Source: Flavobacterium frigidimaris
GTDB taxonomy: Bacteria; Bacteroidota; Bacteroidia; Flavobacteriales; Flavobacteriaceae
Length of the DNA: 64,000 bases
NCBI GenBank assembly: GCA_900129595.1
Contig: FQWG01000018.1
Span: forward strand, 1 to 64,000
Direction: 5' to 3'
A model generated the notes under the pieces. The model was not told the origin of the DNA, searched no databases, and saw only the letters and a program-made list of their open reading frames with translations. Shown here piece by piece: positions 43,910 through 52,279 of the stretch; the first letter of the stretch is position 1, and each line of letters opens with the position of its first letter. The translations under genes were made by a program, and so were the position numbers.

Positions 43910-45910
43910 TTATTTGTAGCTTCTTTGAACTAATTTAATGTTTTCGTAAACCAGAGGTTCTTTGTGTAATACGGCATCACTTGGTTTTCCTTTGTATTCC
44001 CAGGCTGCAACGTATGCAAAGTTTTCATCATCACGAAGTGCTTCTCCCTCTTCTGTTTGGTATTCTTCACGGAAGTGACCTCCACAAGACTCATTACGGT
44101 GCAATGCATCTTTTGCGAACAATTCTCCTAACTCTAAGAAATCGGCAACACGTGTCGCTTTCTCTAATTCCTGATTAAATTCGTTAGCGCTTCCAGGAAC
44201 TTTTACATCTTTATAAAACTCTTCACGTAAAGCGGCAATTTCTTCGATAGCTTCAGTTAAACCTTTCGCATTACGAGCCATACCTACTTTATCCCACATG
44301 ATTTTTCCTAATTTCTTGTGGAAATAATCTACAGAATGAGTTCCCTTATTATTGATAAATCTATCGATTTGATCTTTTACTTCTTTTTCTGCTGCTACGA
44401 ATTCTGGTAAATCTGTAGAAATTTCTCCCATTTTAATATCCGGAGCTAAATAATCTCCAATAGTATAAGGCAATACGAAATATCCATCAGCTAAACCTTG
44501 CATCAAAGCAGAAGCTCCAAGTCTGTTTGCTCCGTGATCAGAGAAGTTAGATTCTCCAATTGAGAAACATCCGGGAATTGTAGTCATTAAGTTATAATCA
44601 ACCCATGTTCCACCCATTGTGTAGTGAACCGCAGGGTAAATCATCATTGGTGTTGTATAAGGATCTTCATCAACGATTTTGTAATACATCTGGAATAAGT
44701 TTCCGTATTTACTCTTCACGATTTCAGCTCCTAATTTTGTTACCAAAGCAGCATCTTTATCATCTAAACCTTTTACGAAAGCTTCTTCAGTTCCGTAACG
44801 TTTGATTGCAGCGGCAAAATCTAAGTAAACAGCTTCTCCGGTTTTGTTAACTCCAAAACCAGCATCACATCTTTCTTTTGCAGCACGAGACGCAACGTCA
44901 CGAGGTACTAAGTTACCAAAAGCAGGATATCTTCTTTCTAAGAAATAATCTCTCTCAGCTTCAGATAAATCAGTTGCTTTTTTCTTTCCTTCACGGATCG
45001 CTTTTGCATCTTCTTGTTTTGCAGGAACCCAAATACGACCGTCATTACGTAACGATTCAGACATCAAAGTCAGTTTTGACTGGTGATCTCCAGAAACCGG
45101 GATACATGTTGGGTGAATTTGTGTATAGCAAGGATTTGCAAAAAACGCTCCTTTTTTATGAATTTTCCAAGCTGCTGTTGCGTTACTTCCCATAGCGTTT
45201 GTTGATAAGAAAAATACGTTTCCGTATCCTCCTGAACCAACTACTACTGCGTGAGCAGAATGTCTTTCTATTTCTCCTGTAATAAGGTTACGAGCGATAA
45301 TACCTCTCGCTTTTCCGTTCACGATAACAATGTCAAGCATTTCGTGACGGTTGTACATTTTTACTTTTCCACGACCAATCTGACGGTTCATTGCAGAATA
45401 AGCTCCTAACAATAATTGCTGTCCGGTTTGTCCTTGTGCGTAAAAAGTACGGGAAACCAAAGTTCCTCCAAAAGAACGGTTATCTAACAATCCACCATAT
45501 TCACGAGCCAATGGCACCCCTTGAGCCACACACTGGTCAATAATATTAGCAGAAACTTCAGCCAAACGGTGAACGTTTGCCTCACGTGCACGGTAGTCAC
45601 CCCCTTTTACAGTATCATAAAACAATCTGTAAACCGAGTCACCGTCACCTTTATAATTTTTTGCCGCATTGATACCACCTTGTGCTGCAATAGAGTGCGC
45701 ACGACGAGGTGAATCCTGAAAACAAAATGCTTTTACGTTATATCCCTGCTCTGCCAAAGTAGCCGCAGCTGAACCTCCAGCCAAACCTGTACCAACAATA
45801 ATAATATCTAAATTACGTTTGTTTGCAGGGTTTACTAAATTAATATGATCTTTATAATCTGTCCATTTGTCCGATATTGGGCCGTGTGGAATTTTTGAAT
45901 CTAATGCCAT
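43910..45910 (-). CDS. sdhA: succinate dehydrogenase/fumarate reductase flavoprotein subunit
   Basis: SdhA oxidises succinate to fumarate with covalently bound FAD. The 666-residue protein shows the FAD-binding GTGLAGGSAAATLAEQG, the flavin-linked His in RRAHSIAAQGGINAAKNY, the active-site stretch HPTCIPVSGDHQSKL and the C-terminal RNESCGGHFREEYQ. Length and motifs match the non-classical (B. subtilis/Bacteroidota-like) subgroup with a single cytochrome b subunit. It is 11 bases after sdhC. Confidence 0.97.
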   Translation of the reverse strand: MALDSKIPHGPISDKWTDYKDHINLVNPANKRNLDIIIVGTGLAGGSAAATLAEQGYNVKAFCFQDSPRRAHSIAAQGGINAAKNYKGDGDSVYRLFYDTVKGGDYRAREANVHRLAEVSANIIDQCVAQGVPLAREYGGLLDNRSFGGTLVSRTFYAQGQTGQQLLLGAYSAMNRQIGRGKVKMYNRHEMLDIVIVNGKARGIIARNLITGEIERHSAHAVVVGSGGYGNVFFLSTNAMGSNATAAWKIHKKGAFFANPCYTQIHPTCIPVSGDHQSKLTLMSESLRNDGRIWVPAKQEDAKAIREGKKKATDLSEAERDYFLERRYPAFGNLVPRDVASRAAKERCDAGFGVNKTGEAVYLDFAAAIKRYGTEEAFVKGLDDKDAALVTKLGAEIVKSKYGNLFQMYYKIVDEDPYTTPMMIYPAVHYTMGGTWVDYNLMTTIPGCFSIGESNFSDHGANRLGASALMQGLADGYFVLPYTIGDYLAPDIKMGEISTDLPEFVAAEKEVKDQIDRFINNKGTHSVDYFHKKLGKIMWDKVGMARNAKGLTEAIEEIAALREEFYKDVKVPGSANEFNQELEKATRVADFLELGELFAKDALHRNESCGGHFREEYQTEEGEALRDDENFAYVAAWEYKGKPSDAVLHKEPLVYENIKLVQRSYK

Positions 45911-45921
45911 TATAATTTATA

Positions 45922-46593
45922 TTAATTATGTTGATTGAAATGATGAAATAATGCGATTATGACGAAAAGTGCCGGTACTACAACCGCAAACCCATAACCG
46001 ATTTTACTTAAAAATCGAGAATACTTATTGTTCATTCCCACTGATTGAAGAGAAGAACTGAATCCGTGCCAAAGGTGAAATCCTAAAAGAATAAAAGAAA
46101 CACAGTACAATCCTGTACGAACAGGGCTTTGAAACTTGTGAACTAATTCAGTGTAATACCTTGTAGCATCCGGTGCTGTACCTGCAATATATTTATAGGT
46201 AACTTCAGGAAACCAGAAATCATAAAAATGCAATCCTAAGAAAGCCAAAATAACCAATCCAGAAATAATCATATTTCTAGAACTCCATGAAGCGTTAGCC
46301 GCTCCGTTGTACTTTGCATACGCAATTGGTCGTGCAGCGCTATTTTGTGCAGTCAATACAAATCCCATTACGAAATGGAAAATTACCCCGATTGCCAAAA
46401 CTGGTTGCATTACATATTGAATCAGCGGATTGTATCCCATAAAGTGAGATGCTTCGTTAAAAACATTTACACTAATAATAGAAATAAAATTTAAGGAAAC
46501 ATGCAGCGCTAAAAACGTGATTAAGAATATTCCCGAAAGAGCCATAGCCACTTTCTTTAAGATGGAAGCATTCAATAGTGCAGATTGTGCCAT
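45922..46593 (-). CDS. sdhC: succinate dehydrogenase cytochrome b558 subunit
   Basis: The 223-residue inner-membrane protein has five hydrophobic helices and the haem-ligating histidines expected of the type B (b558) subunit: ALHVSLNFISI, GVIFHFVMGFVLTAQN, FLGLHFYDFWFP and GFHLWHGFSSSLQS. It anchors SdhAB and passes electrons to menaquinone. It is the first gene of the sdhCAB operon, with a good promoter upstream. Confidence 0.94.
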   Translation of the reverse strand: MAQSALLNASILKKVAMALSGIFLITFLALHVSLNFISIISVNVFNEASHFMGYNPLIQYVMQPVLAIGVIFHFVMGFVLTAQNSAARPIAYAKYNGAANASWSSRNMIISGLVILAFLGLHFYDFWFPEVTYKYIAGTAPDATRYYTELVHKFQSPVRTGLYCVSFILLGFHLWHGFSSSLQSVGMNNKYSRFLSKIGYGFAVVVPALFVIIALFHHFNQHN

Positions 46594-46626
46594 AATTGTT
46601 TAAGTAGTTTGTTTTAAAAAATTATA

Positions 46627-46657
46627 CAAAAATAAAGCAATTAGACATGAACTACAA
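46627..46657 (-). promoter_or_regulatory. promoter of sdhCAB (TTG / TATTTTTG)
   Basis: On the minus strand TTG (46655-46657) and TATTTTTG (46627-46634) are separated by 20 bases, within the spacing of Bacteroidota -33/-7 promoters. The -7 box is about 33 bases upstream of the sdhC start. Confidence 0.55.
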
Positions 46658-46792
46658 CCATTTCGTTGTTATTTATAATCATTTTAAAGAGCTTTGCCCA
46701 ATATTATTGCAAATTATTTAAAAACAAGAAAATAGATTTTTTTCACAAGCCATTTTGACCATTTTCTGGCTTTTATATAATTACCAAATTAT

Positions 46793-46800
46793 TATTTTTG
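46793..46800 (+). promoter_or_regulatory. possible -7 box for the HMG-CoA synthase gene
   Basis: TATTTTTG matches TAnnTTTG in the 321-base sdhC/HMG-CoA synthase divergent gap, 114 bases before the ATG at 46915. No -33 TTG at the usual spacing is visible. The rest of the gap is AT-rich and shows no further signal. Confidence 0.35.
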
Positions 46801-46914
46801 ACCCCTTTTTGATTTATTTTCCTCAAAAATAAACGCTACAGCGATTTTAATCAGGGAAAACAAGTAAATTCTAATAGCATAATTTTACCTTTATCAGCTT
46901 CAAAAAAAATCAGA

Positions 46915-48276
46915 ATGAAAACAGGAATTGACGCTATCTCTTTTGACGTAGCCAACATACATTTACCCATAAAAACTTTGGCCATTGCCAGAAATATAGA
47001 ACCTGAAAAATTAGAAAAAGGTCTCGGACTTATCAAAATGACTTTACCGGATGTTCATCAGGATGCTGTAGTTTTTGGAGCAAACGCTTTGACTAAACTA
47101 ATTCTTGACAACGAAATCAATCTAAACGAAATTAGCCGAATCTATGTTGGAACTGAAAGCGGAATCGACAGCTCGAAACCTATTAGTTCTTTCTTAATCA
47201 GCTTAATGGAACAAAAATTTGGAGAAGATTCTCTTGCCGAATGTGATGTAGTCGATTTTACTTTTGCCTGTATTGGCGGCGTTGATGCTTTGCAAAATTG
47301 CATTGATTTTGTAAAACTGAATCCAGCTAAAAAAGCAATTGTCGTTACTACTGATTTTGCAAAATACGATTTGAACTCGACCGGAGAGTACACACAAGGC
47401 GCCGGAGCTTTGGCAATGCTTGTAACTTCGAACCCTAGAATTATTGCTTTTGATGACAATTGGGCAACAAGCACAAAAGGTGTTTTCGACTTTTTCAAAC
47501 CTTACAGAACTATCTCAAAACAAGCGATTACACAAAATGAGAACAACGACCCTTGGTTTGACAATTTAGAAGCCGAAATCGAAATCCATAAAGACCAACC
47601 GGTTTTTGATGGTCAATATTCGAATCAATGTTATATGGATCGTACGAGAAACGCTTACTTTTCCTTTAAAAAATTAAAAAACACAACCGAAACTTTATAC
47701 AATTCCTGGAACAGCATCATCATGCACCTGCCGTATTCTTTTCAGGGACGCAGAATGTTATCTGAAATTTATGCTTTAGATCACGCTGATAAAATCATTG
47801 CAAAAAATACCGAACCTGCAGATTATCAAACTAAAATCAAAGAGGTTGGAAAATCCGATGAATACAGAAAATTCGTAACCGGGAAATTACAGCCCGCAGA
47901 ATTGGCTTCGTCTTTAATAGGGAACCTTTATACCGGATCTATTTTCATGGGATTATTATCGACTTTGGCTCATTATTACGACACCAAACAAGAAGTTGCC
48001 GGAACTAAATTCGGATTCCTGGCTTACGGAAGCGGATCGAAATCAAAAGTATTCGAAGGAACAATTCAACCGGAATGGCAATCGGCTTTAGCCAAAATCA
48101 AACTTTTTGAAAACCTCGAAGAAAGTATAGAAATTGGTTTTGAAACTTATGAAAAACTTCATAAAAAGGAACAAAAACAAAGTATCAGAACACCAAAAAA
48201 CGAATGGGTTTTAGACAGAATTGAAAAAGAGATCCCTAATTTAATTGGGGCAAGATATTATAAATGGATTAATTAA
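46915..48276 (+). CDS. hydroxymethylglutaryl-CoA synthase
   Basis: The 453-residue thiolase-fold enzyme condenses acetyl-CoA with acetoacetyl-CoA to HMG-CoA, the entry to the mevalonate route used by flavobacteria. It begins TGIDAISFDVANIHLPIKTL. The catalytic Cys is in FTFACIGGVDALQNC and the catalytic Glu region in VGTESGIDSSKP. The His region is IIMHLPYSFQGRRML, where many homologues have FHxPF. A terminator follows directly. No other mevalonate genes are in the window. Confidence 0.92.
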   Translation: MKTGIDAISFDVANIHLPIKTLAIARNIEPEKLEKGLGLIKMTLPDVHQDAVVFGANALTKLILDNEINLNEISRIYVGTESGIDSSKPISSFLISLMEQKFGEDSLAECDVVDFTFACIGGVDALQNCIDFVKLNPAKKAIVVTTDFAKYDLNSTGEYTQGAGALAMLVTSNPRIIAFDDNWATSTKGVFDFFKPYRTISKQAITQNENNDPWFDNLEAEIEIHKDQPVFDGQYSNQCYMDRTRNAYFSFKKLKNTTETLYNSWNSIIMHLPYSFQGRRMLSEIYALDHADKIIAKNTEPADYQTKIKEVGKSDEYRKFVTGKLQPAELASSLIGNLYTGSIFMGLLSTLAHYYDTKQEVAGTKFGFLAYGSGSKSKVFEGTIQPEWQSALAKIKLFENLEESIEIGFETYEKLHKKEQKQSIRTPKNEWVLDRIEKEIPNLIGARYYKWIN

Positions 48277-48284
48277 ATTCCAAT

Positions 48285-48317
48285 AAAAACCGAAGCAGAA
48301 TTGCTTCGGTTTTTTTT
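48285..48317 (+). terminator. terminator after the HMG-CoA synthase gene
   Basis: AAACCGAAGCA / TGCTTCGGTTT followed by eight T lies 10 bases after the stop codon. Confidence 0.85.
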
Positions 48318-48330
48318 ATTAGCACAATCT

Positions 48331-48430
48331 TGTCCTCCTGAGCGAAGTCGAAGGACACGCAAGTAACTCGACAATGTAAATCTCTTTGTGTTAATTTCGT
48401 ACATATCCTTCAACTTCGCTCAGGAGGACA
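48331..48430. repeat. 25-bp-arm inverted repeat (TGTCCTCCTGAGCGAAG)
   Basis: Arms 48331-48355 and 48406-48430 pair with one mismatch around a 50-base loop. The loop begins ACGCAAGTAACTCGACA, the complement of the core of the repeats at 0.8, 2.0 and 3.4 kb. A fragment of the arm also occurs near 15920. It lies between a terminator and a small minus-strand gene and contains no reading frame. Confidence 0.75.
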
Positions 48431-48467
48431 TACTGTATATTCAAAAGATCTTTTTGCAGAAAAACAT

Positions 48468-48647
48468 TTAATCCTTCTTATGCTGTTCAGTATAATTTTG
48501 ATTTCCTTTAAGCGCTTCATCATGCACGTTCATTCCGTTTGACATTCCGAGCATAAAGGCGGTTATTATTACAATTAGTTTTCTTTTTATCCAATGAAGT
48601 GGTCGCTTAGATTGCTCTAAACGTTTTTGTTTTTTGTGTTTATACAT
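48468..48647 (-). CDS. small single-helix membrane protein (59 residues)
   Basis: The frame starts MYKHKKQKRLEQSKRPLHWI, with a strongly basic N-terminus. One hydrophobic helix (about residues 24-36, LIVIITAFMLGMS) and a polar tail ending EQHKKD follow. The positive-inside pattern and sensible composition support translation. No family is recognised. It lies 72 bases after the 48720-49091 gene on the same strand and may share its transcript. Confidence 0.5.
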   Translation of the reverse strand: MYKHKKQKRLEQSKRPLHWIKRKLIVIITAFMLGMSNGMNVHDEALKGNQNYTEQHKKD

Positions 48648-48719
48648 TTTGAAAATGATAAATGATTAGACATTATTTTATCATCGTATGCGTTGAAGCG
48701 CATAAAGGCTTAGAACAAA

Positions 48720-49091
48720 CTAAGCGTTGTATAAACTTTTACAGCAATTATTTGAAGTGATTGCTTCATTTACAAAAACAGATTGTTTTATAAACGAAGT
48801 TAGATTTTGATAAAGAAGTGTTTGCAGTTTCAGAAAAACCTGAACCTGAAAGCTAAATACAGTTTTTAGCTGAAGATAAATTAAAGGAACTAAAAATACC
48901 GTTTTTAGTCCTAAAATAACCGCATTAAAGAAATACGAACGGGAGTTTTTAAAATCCAGTTCTGTTCTGATTGTAATAAAAGCAGACTGATAATAACTCG
49001 CCGATTTTGAATAAGAATCTAAAGTACCATCATTCGCAATCACGACAAAAGCCAGAAAGAGCGAAATGAGATATGTTAGATATTTATTCAT
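48720..49091 (-). CDS. small secreted or membrane protein, function unknown
   Basis: The 123-residue product has an N-terminal hydrophobic segment (MNKYLTYLISLFLAFVVIAN) that could be a signal peptide, and a second hydrophobic stretch (FFNAVILGLKTVFLVPLIYL). The tail is uncharged with a Cys-Cys pair near the end (SNNCCKSLYNA). No family is recognised and the composition is only moderately gene-like. It ends near a 59-residue membrane-protein frame on the same strand and starts 54 bases after the 183-residue membrane protein. Confidence 0.45.
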   Translation of the reverse strand: MNKYLTYLISLFLAFVVIANDGTLDSYSKSASYYQSAFITIRTELDFKNSRSYFFNAVILGLKTVFLVPLIYLQLKTVFSFQVQVFLKLQTLLYQNLTSFIKQSVFVNEAITSNNCCKSLYNA

Positions 49092-49144
49092 TGTTATGTT
49101 TCACTCAAACGAAAATACAAATTAAAACCAGAATTTCAATTCTT

Positions 49145-49696
49145 TCAGCTACTTCTAATATCTTTTCTACAAAGAAGCAAACCCAATCCCAGGACAAAAA
49201 TCACACAACTAAACAACATATAAACTCCATTTTTCAAAACAAAAAACGAAAAACCTATTGCCGGAGCAGAAAGAATAACCATTAATGAACTTACAGTACA
49301 TGTTTTAATAAAACTAAACGCATGTATCGCCAAACCAACAAAAAGCAACGAAGGCCCAATGACTACAAACGGGTAAAAAACAGAAGGTGTATTAGTAATC
49401 TGGCTACTCAATACTTCTTTATCAACTTCATTATTACCAAAACTCCACATTATAAAATCTATCGTACAAAGCCCAATATGCGCAATAACTCCAAAAGCCG
49501 TGACAATCGAAGCAACAAAATTGAATCTGTTTTTAGGAAATACATCATTAAAAGATAACAACAAACAGGCACCAATAAGATTAAACCAATGTGCAAAATC
49601 AATTGGTAACTGAAAGTCCGGTAAGACTTTTGAAAAGAATAAATAACTGATCAGGAAAAATAATAATCCGAGAAGGCAAAGCTGTTTTGTTGTCAT
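49145..49696 (-). CDS. six-helix integral membrane protein, function unknown
   Basis: The 183-residue protein has about six hydrophobic segments (LCLLGLLFFLISYLFFS, LIGACLLLSF, FVASIVTAFGVIAHIGL, FYPFVVIGPSLLFVGLAIHA, SLMVILSAPAIGFSFF and VYMLFSCVIFVLGLGLLL) and a short cytoplasmic tail RKDIRSS. It resembles small DUF-type membrane proteins but I cannot name one. The LytTR regulator gene lies 102 bases upstream on the same strand, so the pair may be co-transcribed, with the membrane protein a possible target or partner. Confidence 0.7.
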   Translation of the reverse strand: MTTKQLCLLGLLFFLISYLFFSKVLPDFQLPIDFAHWFNLIGACLLLSFNDVFPKNRFNFVASIVTAFGVIAHIGLCTIDFIMWSFGNNEVDKEVLSSQITNTPSVFYPFVVIGPSLLFVGLAIHAFSFIKTCTVSSLMVILSAPAIGFSFFVLKNGVYMLFSCVIFVLGLGLLLCRKDIRSS

Positions 49697-49797
49697 AATT
49701 TATGTTTTAAATTGATGAGACAAAACTAATCTCGAGAACTCTCTTAACAGCCTGTTTTATTGATTTTGGTACAAAACTATCGGTTTTAGGTACGGAA

Positions 49798-50538
49798 TTA
49801 TAATGTCAACAAAGTTTCTTTATAATTTTTGGAAACGGGAAGTTCTATTTGGGTTAGAATTATTGTATTTTGGTTTCTCCAGGACTTAAAATGCACCCGA
49901 TTTATTAAATGAGAACGATGTATCTGCATTAAAAAATCAAAATCTTCCTGAACTTTTTTGAGTGAAGAACGTATCAATTTTGACACAAGTTTACCGTTCT
50001 CGATATAAAAAATCTCGACATAATTTTGAGCGTTTGAAACACAAACCAAATCTTCTTTTTTGATTTTTAAAACATCTAATTTATTTTCTCCTCTAAAAGT
50101 CAAGATATCTTCCTGCAAAGGAATCAGTTTAATCAAATATCTTCTTGCCAGAGTAATCACAGGGGTTAAAATCAAGGCAACTTTGATAAAAATCGTAGAG
50201 AAAAATTCAGCAAAACTATAACCGCCATTTAAAATTGGACTTTTATAATACGTATAAATTCCAATAAAATAGATCACATAAAAAAATAACAAACTGACTA
50301 TTTCATACTTTATACTCCATTTTGAGATTTTATCGTAAATCCTTTTTTGAAGAAATATCAGAACCCCATAACATAAAAATGCCATCAAACTAAACCCAGT
50401 ACTCATTAAAAACCAAGATTGAAAATTTAAAGTGCCGTCATCAAAAGGTCTTATGATAAAGGCAAAAACAAAAATCCATAACGAAATAAGCAAACCTATT
50501 ATTAGATTATGTTTTATGGATATGTTGAGTTGTTTCAT
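49798..50538 (-). CDS. membrane-anchored LytTR DNA-binding regulator
   Basis: The 246-residue protein has four hydrophobic helices in its first 135 residues (LIIGLLISLWIFVFAFI, FLMSTGFSLMAFLCYGVLIF, LLFFYVIYFIGIYTYY and FIKVALILTPVITLA). A C-terminal LytTR domain follows (about 150-246: VCVSNAQNYVEIFYI, SLKKVQEDFDFLMQIHRSHLIN and LPVSKNYKETL). It has no receiver, so control must come through the membrane part or expression level. LytTR regulators often govern bacteriocin and surface genes, and the divergent gene 290 bases away encodes a double-glycine-leader peptide. Confidence 0.85.
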   Translation of the reverse strand: MKQLNISIKHNLIIGLLISLWIFVFAFIIRPFDDGTLNFQSWFLMSTGFSLMAFLCYGVLIFLQKRIYDKISKWSIKYEIVSLLFFYVIYFIGIYTYYKSPILNGGYSFAEFFSTIFIKVALILTPVITLARRYLIKLIPLQEDILTFRGENKLDVLKIKKEDLVCVSNAQNYVEIFYIENGKLVSKLIRSSLKKVQEDFDFLMQIHRSHLINRVHFKSWRNQNTIILTQIELPVSKNYKETLLTL

Positions 50539-50827
50539 TTTTTCTTAAAGCGATTATTACTATACAATATTAGACTTTAATTCAACTTGTTTCAAGTAAG
50601 ATTCATCAGTTTTCCACTTATTTTCTAGATCAACGATTGGTAAAAACACAAAAGAAGTAAAATAGCACAAACCAATTTTTAAAAAGAAGAATTTTATACC
50701 GTATTAAAAAAAACAAATTAAGATTACAAGTATTTCTGTAAGTATTTATTTAAAAATAATTTGTAATTTTATCAAAGTCGTATCCGAAAAACTTATAGAG
50801 TAGGAAAACCCAAAAAACAAATTACCT

Positions 50828-51031
50828 ATGAAAAATTTACAAAATTTATCAAAATTGCAAAAATTATCAAAAGAAGAATTGAAATCAATTGACGGTGGTA
50901 ATGGCAGACCTTGCGAACCATGGCCGCTATGTAAGGGTCAAGAAGCCTCTTTTTATGCAGTAAACTCATGTGGCTGGTATTTATACAAAACAGCAAATGG
51001 CAGTACCTGTATGGAATATTCAGCAGTATAA
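50828..51031 (+). CDS. double-glycine leader peptide, bacteriocin/natural-product precursor-like
   Basis: The 67-residue product has a leader of about 24 residues, MKNLQNLSKLQKLSKEEL then KSIDGG, which fits the GG-type leader cleaved by C39 peptidase ABC exporters. The core of about 43 residues starts NGRPCEPW and contains four Cys (PCEPWPLCKG, NSCGWY, STCMEY), enough for two disulphides, plus many aromatic residues. No modification enzyme, immunity gene or C39 transporter is visible nearby, so it is an orphan in this window. The gene is monocistronic with its own terminator. Confidence 0.8.
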   Translation: MKNLQNLSKLQKLSKEELKSIDGGNGRPCEPWPLCKGQEASFYAVNSCGWYLYKTANGSTCMEYSAV

Positions 51032-51043
51032 TCATCAATAGAT

Positions 51044-51075
51044 TAAAACTGCTATCTTATTGATAGCAGTTTTTT
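51044..51075 (+). terminator. terminator after the GG-leader peptide gene
   Basis: AAAACTGCTATC / GATAGCAGTTTT with a T run lies 13 bases after the stop codon. Confidence 0.85.
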
Positions 51076-51105
51076 TTTAAGTTCTATCTTTTCACGACCA
51101 GATAC

Positions 51106-51543
51106 TTACTTATAAATCGTAAACTTATTATGCGATAAATTAAAACCAAAATTTTCATAAATCAATACATTTTCTACACGTCTTTTGTTTGTTGTAACCT
51201 CTATACTTTTCAAATTATTCTGATTGGCAAAATCTTTAATTTCATTTATCAGTAAACGGCCCATTCCCTGACCACGATAGTTTTGATGAATAAAAAACTC
51301 CTGAATTTCACCAACCAAACCGCAATGATGCAAAAGATTCTGCGTATGAAAACTAATAAAGCCTGCACCTTCACTTTCATTTTCGGCAATTAAATACAGA
51401 TTGTTTGGATTCGAAATATTTTCATTAAAAATTTTCTCAAAAACTTCAACATCTAAAACTTCATTTTCAAGTTCACAAATTGCTTTGTAGACAAAATCAA
51501 GATCTTCTTGCTTTACTTTTCTAATTTTTACTTTTGAGTTCAT
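51106..51543 (-). CDS. GNAT-family N-acetyltransferase
   Basis: The 145-residue single-domain protein has the acetyl-CoA-binding motif in HQNYRGQGMGRLLINEI (R/Q-x-x-G-x-G/A) and the usual strand-helix order, including SIEVTTNKRRVENVLIYENF. The acceptor substrate is unknown. It is cytoplasmic, 24 bases after the next gene upstream on the strand. Confidence 0.88.
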   Translation of the reverse strand: MNSKVKIRKVKQEDLDFVYKAICELENEVLDVEVFEKIFNENISNPNNLYLIAENESEGAGFISFHTQNLLHHCGLVGEIQEFFIHQNYRGQGMGRLLINEIKDFANQNNLKSIEVTTNKRRVENVLIYENFGFNLSHNKFTIYK

Positions 51544-51566
51544 AATTCTATTGTTCCAAGTATATT

Positions 51567-52259
51567 CTAAATTAAATTAACTTGTTTAGACATATTTTTC
51601 CACCCATTCCACTTGCAGGTCTCATCATAGAATTCTTTTTCTTGTTTCCCAGATTTGATGATATAATGATCTGATGTAGTACAGCCTCCATATTTTATAA
51701 GCGCTAATTCACATTCCATCTTAATTATAGCATCTAATTGCGCACTATTTAGCTTTTTAGATTCTCCCTTATTTTCAGCATAATATACTTTTTCTTTTTT
51801 AGTAATAACCAAACTCTCTTTTGCAGAATGAAAACAGCCTAAACTTTCAAAATAAAATTCTACTTTTTGGTTTTCTTCCAGATTCCTAACAAATGATTTA
51901 CTTGTAAAATCTTTATAATTAGAATAATCCGGGTATATAGAAACACTATAAATCTTATTCTCTTTTACTTCGATTGTTTTCTGTAAAGTCTGATTAACTA
52001 AATTTTCATAAACAAACTTGTAGGTTCCATTTGTTAAACTATCTAAAGTAATTTCCTCTTCAATAAATGGCTTTTTAAAAGCACTAAATTCTTTGAATTT
52101 TTTCCCATCTTTATAGACCTGAATACCGTAAATTTTAGAGAGATCATGATTTAGCTTATTTTCAAATTCAATTTTTAATCTTATCGATGCGGGAACTTCT
52201 TTACAGCTTATCAAAAAAAGTAAAATGACTAACAATAATAGCATTGCTTTAAATTTCAT
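51567..52259 (-). CDS. lipoprotein of unknown function
   Basis: The ATG at 52259 gives a lipoprotein signal MKFKAMLLLLVILLFLISC (lipidated Cys19); an in-frame ATG at 52283 overlaps the preceding gene by 4 bases and is an alternative start. The 230-residue body begins with a beta-rich region (about 25-110, IRLKIEFENKLNHDLSKIYG) resembling a carboxypeptidase-regulatory or Fn3-like sandwich. Two Cys in the C-terminal part (KYGGCTTSDHY, DETCKWNGW) may pair. No enzyme motif is seen. It is probably co-transcribed with the upstream secreted protein gene. Confidence 0.7.
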   Translation of the reverse strand: MKFKAMLLLLVILLFLISCKEVPASIRLKIEFENKLNHDLSKIYGIQVYKDGKKFKEFSAFKKPFIEEEITLDSLTNGTYKFVYENLVNQTLQKTIEVKENKIYSVSIYPDYSNYKDFTSKSFVRNLEENQKVEFYFESLGCFHSAKESLVITKKEKVYYAENKGESKKLNSAQLDAIIKMECELALIKYGGCTTSDHYIIKSGKQEKEFYDETCKWNGWKNMSKQVNLI

Positions 52260-52279
52260 TATAATCACAATGTTTAGTT

